Under the pieces are notes generated by a model, which was not told the DNA's origin, did no database searches, and saw only the letters and a program-made list of their open reading frames with translations. From contig CAUEKH010000013.1 in assembly GCA_959018155.1 (NCBI GenBank), positions 1-17,949 of the forward strand: a stretch of DNA of 17,949 bases, written 5' to 3'. The position numbers were made by a program, and so were the translations under genes. The first letter of the stretch is position 1. Each line of letters begins with the position of its first letter. This document shows positions 13,701 to 17,949 of this stretch, in pieces. This stretch comes from an uncultured Hungatella sp. Lineage in GTDB: Bacteria; Bacillota; Clostridia; Lachnospirales; Lachnospiraceae.

Positions 13701-13722
13701 CCAGTTCTTTTAGAGATTTGTC

Positions 13723-13731
13723 TGCTATGAT
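13723..13731 (+). promoter_or_regulatory. Extended -10 promoter of the ABC importer operon
   Basis: TGC-TATGAT (13723-13731) fits an extended -10; the -35 region is weak. Transcription would start near 13738, giving a leader of about 168 bases that contains the structured element at 13748-13873. Confidence 0.5.
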
Positions 13732-13747
13732 AAATACAGTCGAAGAA

Positions 13748-13873
13748 TCAAAGTCCCCGCCGCAGGCAACGGGGTATCAAATTTGCAACGCTGCAGAGCA
13801 GCGGGGTCTTTGACCCTCGCGGCAGTCGCCAAATATCCATGCAAGCATGGCTGTTTGGCTCGCTGCCCGCGGG
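13748..13873 (+). repeat. Structured leader or intergenic repeat with consecutive hairpins
   Basis: Successive inverted repeats: CCCCG/CGGGG (13755-13759, 13770-13774); CGCTGC/GCAGCG (13789-13794, 13798-13803); GGGTC/GACCC (13804-13808, 13812-13816); CGCGGCAG (13818-13825) with the CTGCCCGCG arm (13863-13871, one bulge), enclosing GCCAAA/TTTGGC (13828-13833, 13854-13859) and CCATG/CATGG (13837-13841, 13846-13850). A competing long-range pairing joins 13748-13760 to 13801-13813 (12 of 13). It could be a multi-copy intergenic repeat or a regulatory RNA of the operon that starts at 13906. Confidence 0.65.
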
Positions 13874-13905
13874 AATAAAGCCAACAGAAAGGACTGTGAA
13901 TCAAT

Positions 13906-16191
13906 ATGATAAAAAGGAAAATCGCGGGTAAAGTCCTCTCCTGGATTCTGATCGTCTCTTTAGCGGCATCACTTGCCGGCTGTGGGAGTAAAAATGGAGA
14001 AAAACGAAATACGGAGAGCAGCTATACGGAGAGTAACAATACAGGGAGCGAAACAAAGGCAAAATCGGATCATTCAGTTCCAGAGTCGAATATCCCAAAA
14101 GGCCGCTATGTGGAGTCGAACATCCCTCTGCCGTTTGAGGATGGTCAGGAGTCTGTATCCTACTGCGCCCAACGCCCGGATGGAGGACTTGAACTATATA
14201 CGATAGTGTTGGAAGAAGGGGACATTGCCGGCGGTAATATCTATATCTATGATGGCACGGATTGGGTGAAAGAGGAAGAACCGTGGAGTAATCATCTGCC
14301 GAAAGACCGGTATTTTTCTTATGTTACATATGGACCTGACCAGTCCCGGTATGGGATCTATAACGGCGAGGAATATAAGACGAGGATTGTAAAAATGTCA
14401 CCGGATGGCAGCTATGAGGAACTGGATGCGCTTCGGGATGTGAGTATGGTGGGAGTCAACGGCATTTACGTGATGGAAGACGGTACGCTGCTTGTACCGG
14501 AGTCAGATGTGGTTCATGTCATTGCGCCAGATGGCAGCGAGAAGAATAAGCTTCCGCAGGTAAATTCCTATTCCAACTACTGTGACAGCCATACGTTGAC
14601 TCCCAATTCCTTTATTACCTGCGGTGAGAAAGGATTTCTGCGGTATGATACGGCGACCTGGAAGGAGAAGGAGGTGATTCCGTTTCAGACCGGCGCAGCC
14701 GACAATTACGGAAGCCTTGCCGCGGGAAAAGGGGAGGATTTTTACCTCTGTAATCCAGCGGGAATTCATCATATGATGGAAAATGGAACCATGTGGGAGA
14801 CCGTTGTAGATGGAAGTCTAAACTCTCTTGGGATGCCCAGTGTAACCATTACGAAACTGTTTGTCGGACAGGAAAATGATTTCTATGTGCTGTATAACGA
14901 AGGGGAAACAGGGCGGCTGGCCCACTACACGTATGACAGCGATATGCCGTCGGTTCCGTCGAAGAAGCTGACCGTGTACGGGCTGGATCTCGACTCCTGC
15001 CAGACAATCCGCCAGGCGGCGTCCTTATTTCAGATGGAAAATCCCGATGTGAGGGTGGAACTGATTGACGGCGGCAGGGAGTCCGGCGCTGTCTCAAAAT
15101 CCGACACCATCCGTTCTCTCAACGCGGAGCTGCTAAATGGAAAAGGGGCCGATGTGCTGGTCCTCGACGGTCTGCCTTACCGCTCGTACGTGGAAAAGGG
15201 GATTCTGGAAGATCTAAGCGATATCATAGAGCCGATGGCACAGTCCGGGGAGATTTATGAAAATATCGCAGAATCATTTAAAGAGGCAGGCGGCGAGATC
15301 TACCAGTTCCCGATCCGTGTCAGCTTCCCGATTGTTTACGGCCAGACGTCGCAGATCGACCGTCTCAAATCTATGGATGAACTGCTCAATTACCAGAAGG
15401 CGAATCCGGATCAGCAGCTGTTTGCCAGAACTGTCTATGAAAATATCCTGCGCCAGATGGTTTATATTTACTATCCGGAACTGGTATCGAAAGACACCGG
15501 AGAACTGATTCCGGGTCAGATGGAGAAGCTTTTAGAGACTGCGATGGCAGTTGGAACAGCGGCGGGCTGTAAGACGGTATTCGGTGAGGAAGAGGATAAT
15601 GGATACGGGGAATTTTACAACAGAGTTTACAAAGAAGGTGTGAGTTTCAATGCACTGTCTATGTACCAGCTCTACAGCGGGGAACTTCCGTTCAGTATCG
15701 AACTGCCCAGTGGAATGACTGATATGATGTATCCGTTTACAGTCAGCGAAAAATTTGGATATGAGATTCAGTCTCTCAACCGGATCTACTATACAAATGG
15801 GCTTTTGGGAGTCACAAACTTCGGAGAGGAGAAGGAGACTGCCAGGAAATTTGTGGAGTTTGCAGTATCCTTAAAGGTACAGGAAAGCGATTTAAGTGAC
15901 GGGCTGCCTGTAAACCGGAAGGCGGCAGCGGCGTGGGAAGAGCGGGATTCCAATATATCTATGGGCATGGGATTTGGCTCGGAAGAACCGCTTTACGCCG
16001 AGTACCCGGATCAGGGAAAAAGAAAGCAGTTTATGGCGCTGCTGGCTGAATTAAAGACACCGGTTTCCATTGATGAGGTACTTCTGGAGATGATTATAAA
16101 TGAGACGAAAGGATATTTTGAAGGAACACAGGATGCGAAAAGCGCGGCACGGGCGGTGGAAAATAAGGCGAAACTCTATTACTCAGAGTAA
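13906..16191 (+). CDS. ABC importer lipoprotein: propeller-like domain fused to a family 1 solute-binding domain
   Basis: 761 residues, about 1.7 times the usual sugar-binding lipoprotein (400-450). ATG 13906; AAAGGA (13888-13893) is slightly far but the best site. A lipoprotein signal spans residues 1-26 with lipobox L-A-G-Cys26, so it is membrane-anchored outside the cell. A Ser/Asn/Thr-rich linker follows (27-62), in which 'ESNIP' occurs twice. Residues about 63-350 show short beta-strand repeats with 'D/P-D-G-x-L' turns ('VMEDGTLLVPESDVVHVI', 'GEDFYLCNPAGIHHMM'), propeller-like, with no catalytic motif seen. From about 353 the family 1 solute-binding domain begins ('AASLFQMENPDVRVELI', 'GADVLVLDGLPYRSYVEKG', 'IYQFPIRVSFPIVYG'). 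It heads an operon with two permeases, and no ATPase gene is seen. The substrate is probably a carbohydrate, inferred from family only. Confidence 0.86.
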   Translation: MIKRKIAGKVLSWILIVSLAASLAGCGSKNGEKRNTESSYTESNNTGSETKAKSDHSVPESNIPKGRYVESNIPLPFEDGQESVSYCAQRPDGGLELYTIVLEEGDIAGGNIYIYDGTDWVKEEEPWSNHLPKDRYFSYVTYGPDQSRYGIYNGEEYKTRIVKMSPDGSYEELDALRDVSMVGVNGIYVMEDGTLLVPESDVVHVIAPDGSEKNKLPQVNSYSNYCDSHTLTPNSFITCGEKGFLRYDTATWKEKEVIPFQTGAADNYGSLAAGKGEDFYLCNPAGIHHMMENGTMWETVVDGSLNSLGMPSVTITKLFVGQENDFYVLYNEGETGRLAHYTYDSDMPSVPSKKLTVYGLDLDSCQTIRQAASLFQMENPDVRVELIDGGRESGAVSKSDTIRSLNAELLNGKGADVLVLDGLPYRSYVEKGILEDLSDIIEPMAQSGEIYENIAESFKEAGGEIYQFPIRVSFPIVYGQTSQIDRLKSMDELLNYQKANPDQQLFARTVYENILRQMVYIYYPELVSKDTGELIPGQMEKLLETAMAVGTAAGCKTVFGEEEDNGYGEFYNRVYKEGVSFNALSMYQLYSGELPFSIELPSGMTDMMYPFTVSEKFGYEIQSLNRIYYTNGLLGVTNFGEEKETARKFVEFAVSLKVQESDLSDGLPVNRKAAAAWEERDSNISMGMGFGSEEPLYAEYPDQGKRKQFMALLAELKTPVSIDEVLLEMIINETKGYFEGTQDAKSAARAVENKAKLYYSE

Positions 16192-16204
16192 ACGGGAGGA
16201 ACGT

Positions 16205-17029
16205 ATGGCGTACCGGTTTCTTCTGCCGAGTCTTCTCGGAACGTCTCTCTTTGTCCTGTTTCCCTATGCGGACGTAATAAAGAGGTCGTTTCACGAGGCC
16301 ATTGGAGGAACCTTTGTGGGGGTTAATAACTATGCAGTGGTATTAAAAAACAGTGCGTTTCGCCTTGCGGCATTTAATTCGCTGCGTTTCCTTGTAACGT
16401 GTATTCCGCTGCTTCTTGGGATTTCGCTGTTTGGCGCCGTACTGATTGCCGGATTAAAAGAGGGAGGGACCGTCTATAAGACGACCCTCCTCGTTCCACT
16501 TGCCATACCGGTCGCGTCGATAGTCCTTCTGTGGAAATTATTTTTCCATCAGCAGGGGATTTTAAATGGGATTACCGCTCTTTTGGGCGGCGCAGCCAGA
16601 GACTGGATGAATGGAAATACGGCCTTTTCTGTCCTGACGTTTACGTATCTCTGGAAAAATATGGGGTACGACGTGGTACTGTGGGTGGCCGGCTTATCCG
16701 CCATTTCCGAGGAACTGTATGAGGCCGCCAGGGTGGATGGCGCCGGGGCGGCGGCGCGCTTTTTCTACATCACGCTGCCAGGGCTTTCCGGTACTGCGTT
16801 TCTCACGGCGGCGCTTTCCGTTTTTAACTCTTTTAAAGTATTCCGGGAGGCGTACCTGATTGCGGGAGATTACCCGGACGAGAGCATCTACATGCTTCAG
16901 CACCTGTTCAACAACTGGTTTATAACCCTCGATATTCAGAAAATGAGCGCGGCCTCGGTCATACTGCTTCTGGTGGTCGCTGTGCCGGTTATCAGCTGGA
17001 ATTTATGGCAGAGGAGGAAGGGAAAATGA
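16205..17029 (+). CDS. ABC sugar importer permease, MalF-like
   Basis: ATG 16205 is set by GGGAGG (16194-16199), 13 bases after the lipoprotein stop; the longer frame from 16100 only overlaps the upstream gene. The 274-residue protein has about six membrane helices; the first is at residues 5-24 ('FLLPSLLGTSLFVLFPYADV'). The EAA loop for contact with the ATPase is at residues ~169-196 ('EELYEAARVDGAGAAARFF', then 'ITLPGLS'). It is the MalF/UgpA-like half of a type I importer permease. The stop overlaps the next start (ATGA). No ATP-binding gene is seen in the window; in this phylum several importers often share one MsmX-type ATPase, which may apply here. Confidence 0.92.
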   Translation: MAYRFLLPSLLGTSLFVLFPYADVIKRSFHEAIGGTFVGVNNYAVVLKNSAFRLAAFNSLRFLVTCIPLLLGISLFGAVLIAGLKEGGTVYKTTLLVPLAIPVASIVLLWKLFFHQQGILNGITALLGGAARDWMNGNTAFSVLTFTYLWKNMGYDVVLWVAGLSAISEELYEAARVDGAGAAARFFYITLPGLSGTAFLTAALSVFNSFKVFREAYLIAGDYPDESIYMLQHLFNNWFITLDIQKMSAASVILLLVVAVPVISWNLWQRRKGK

Positions 17030-17865
17030 AGCGGTTTGCCAAACATGCGGTTCTGATTCTGCTGTGTCTCTTGATCTGGCTTCCACTGCTTATGATGGCA
17101 GGCAATTCTTTTATGTCAAAGAGCGAAATGACAGAGCGGTTCGGGCCCGTATTGGATGGGGGAGGCGGGAGCGTTAAGGCAGCTTTCATACCCGATTTTC
17201 CAACTCTCCGGCCATACGTGGAACTGCTGCTTGATTCCCCGGGATTTTTCGTCATGTTCTGGAATTCCTGTCTTCAGACATTTTCGATTCTGGTGGGCCA
17301 GATGGTGATCGCGGTGCCTGCGGCCTGGGCGTTTTCCATGTATTCGTTCCGGGGAAGGCAGGTGCTCTATCTCGGCTATATCATACTGATGATACTGCCT
17401 TTCCAGGTGTTGATGGTGCCTGATTACTTTGTGCTCGATAAGCTGCACCTTCTAAATACCCATCTGGCCGTCATTCTCCCAGGAATCTTTTCCGCCTTCC
17501 CGGTCTTTCTTATGACCCAGTTTTTCTCGGCGGTCCCGGTGTCTTTGGTGGAGGCGGCCCGGCTCGACGGGGCGGGAGAACTGGCGGTGTTTGTGAAAAT
17601 CGGACTTCCCTTGGGATTTCCAGGAATCATGGCTTTCGTCGTTCTCGGATTTCTGGAGGCGTGGAATGCGATAGAGGCGCCCATGGCATTTTTGAAAAAT
17701 AAGACGCTGTGGCCGCTGTCCCTCTATTTGCCGGGAATCGCGGCGGATAAAGTGAGCGTGGCCTGGGTTGCGTCGATTGTGGCGATGGCGCCGCCGCTGT
17801 TTCTGTTTCTGGCGGGACAGAGTTATTTAGAACAGGGAATCATGGTATCCGGGATAAAGGAGTGA
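17026..17865 (+). CDS. ABC sugar importer permease, MalG/AraQ-like
   Basis: ATG 17026 overlaps the previous stop (ATGA) with GGAGGAAGGG just upstream; an in-frame ATG at 17005 lies inside the previous gene without its own site. The 279-residue protein has an N-terminal helix ('HAVLILLCLLIWLPLLMMAG'), an extracellular loop before the MetI core ('FGPVLDGGGGSVKAAFIPDF' region), and five more helices. The EAA loop is at residues ~176-200 ('EAARLDGAGELAVFVKIGLP'). It pairs with the upstream permease to form the heterodimeric channel. Coupled translation suggests equal amounts of both. The following gene starts 5 bases after its stop. Confidence 0.92.
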   Translation: MKRFAKHAVLILLCLLIWLPLLMMAGNSFMSKSEMTERFGPVLDGGGGSVKAAFIPDFPTLRPYVELLLDSPGFFVMFWNSCLQTFSILVGQMVIAVPAAWAFSMYSFRGRQVLYLGYIILMILPFQVLMVPDYFVLDKLHLLNTHLAVILPGIFSAFPVFLMTQFFSAVPVSLVEAARLDGAGELAVFVKIGLPLGFPGIMAFVVLGFLEAWNAIEAPMAFLKNKTLWPLSLYLPGIAADKVSVAWVASIVAMAPPLFLFLAGQSYLEQGIMVSGIKE

Positions 17866-17870
17866 GAAAA

Positions 17871-17949
17871 ATGGAACGAGAAAAACTGCGTAAATGGAGT
17901 AAACACAGCTTTGCCCTGTTTTTAGCGGCTATGGCGGCTTTTACCATCC
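17871..17949 (+). CDS. Start of a fourth operon gene, cut by the window end
   Basis: ATG 17871 follows AAAGGAG (17856-17862). Only 26 codons are visible: a charged N-terminus ('MEREKLRKWSKHS') then a hydrophobic run ('FALFLAAMAAFTI') that looks like a signal anchor or first membrane helix. In such operons the next gene is often a glycosidase, a membrane protein or another transport component; the visible part does not decide. Confidence 0.75.
   Translation, partial: MEREKLRKWSKHSFALFLAAMAAFTI

Noticed and set aside
13748..13873. CRISPR array
   Set aside because: The repeats are inverted, differ in sequence and length, and are not evenly spaced direct repeats; no cas gene is near.
16100..16204. 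N-terminal extension of the first permease
   Set aside because: It lies within the lipoprotein gene, is highly basic, and the ribosome site GGGAGG belongs to ATG 16205.

Overview
The window looks like a chromosomal segment of a gut Clostridia species, most likely Lachnospiraceae (Enterocloster/Hungatella/Lacrimispora-like). Three things point there: strong AGGAGG-type ribosome sites with occasional TTG starts, the gene families present (Asp23/Gls24, cytosolic GH2, ABC sugar importers without their own ATPase, Rpn-type nuclease), and a Tn4451/TnpX-style integrative element. The genus is an inference; no rRNA or housekeeping marker is present.

Region 1 (1 to about 4340) is the right-hand end of an integrative mobile element. 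It carries two small proteins with only sigma region 4 (229-609, 953-1348), a tiny cysteine-rich protein (769-942), a 513-base gap full of nested inverted repeats, a TnpW-like protein (1862-2026), and a translationally coupled pair of serine recombinases. The first of the pair (2125-2568) is a catalytic domain alone with Ala in place of the nucleophilic Ser. The second (2565-4247) is a full-length, apparently active large serine recombinase. The left end lies outside the window.

Region 2 (about 4340-10260) is chromosomal. It opens with a strong terminator left from an unseen gene, then an ArsR-like regulator with an unrecognised C-terminal domain (4493-5416), a stand-alone Asp23/Gls24 gene (5511-5897), and a two-gene operon under a near-consensus promoter: a GH2 glycosidase (6275-8077) and a 'glutaminase A-like' DUF4964/DUF5127/DUF4965/DUF1793 protein (8089-10161). 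Neither operon product has a signal peptide, so both should act on imported substrates.

Region 3 (about 10260-13700) holds an OmpR-family two-component system on the minus strand (11602-12321, 10314-11609), divergent from an Rpn-type PD-(D/E)XK protein (12662-13576).

Region 4 (13700-17949) is an ABC importer operon with a long, strongly structured leader, a 761-residue lipoprotein joining a propeller-like domain to a family 1 solute-binding domain, two MetI-type permeases, and the start of a fourth gene cut by the window edge. A carbohydrate uptake and degradation function for regions 2 and 4 is plausible but the substrate is not readable from sequence. The main hunt results are the dead/live recombinase pair, the folded 1358-1785 region in the element, the structured ABC leader, and two 31-base hairpins whose differences are almost all compensatory base-pair changes.
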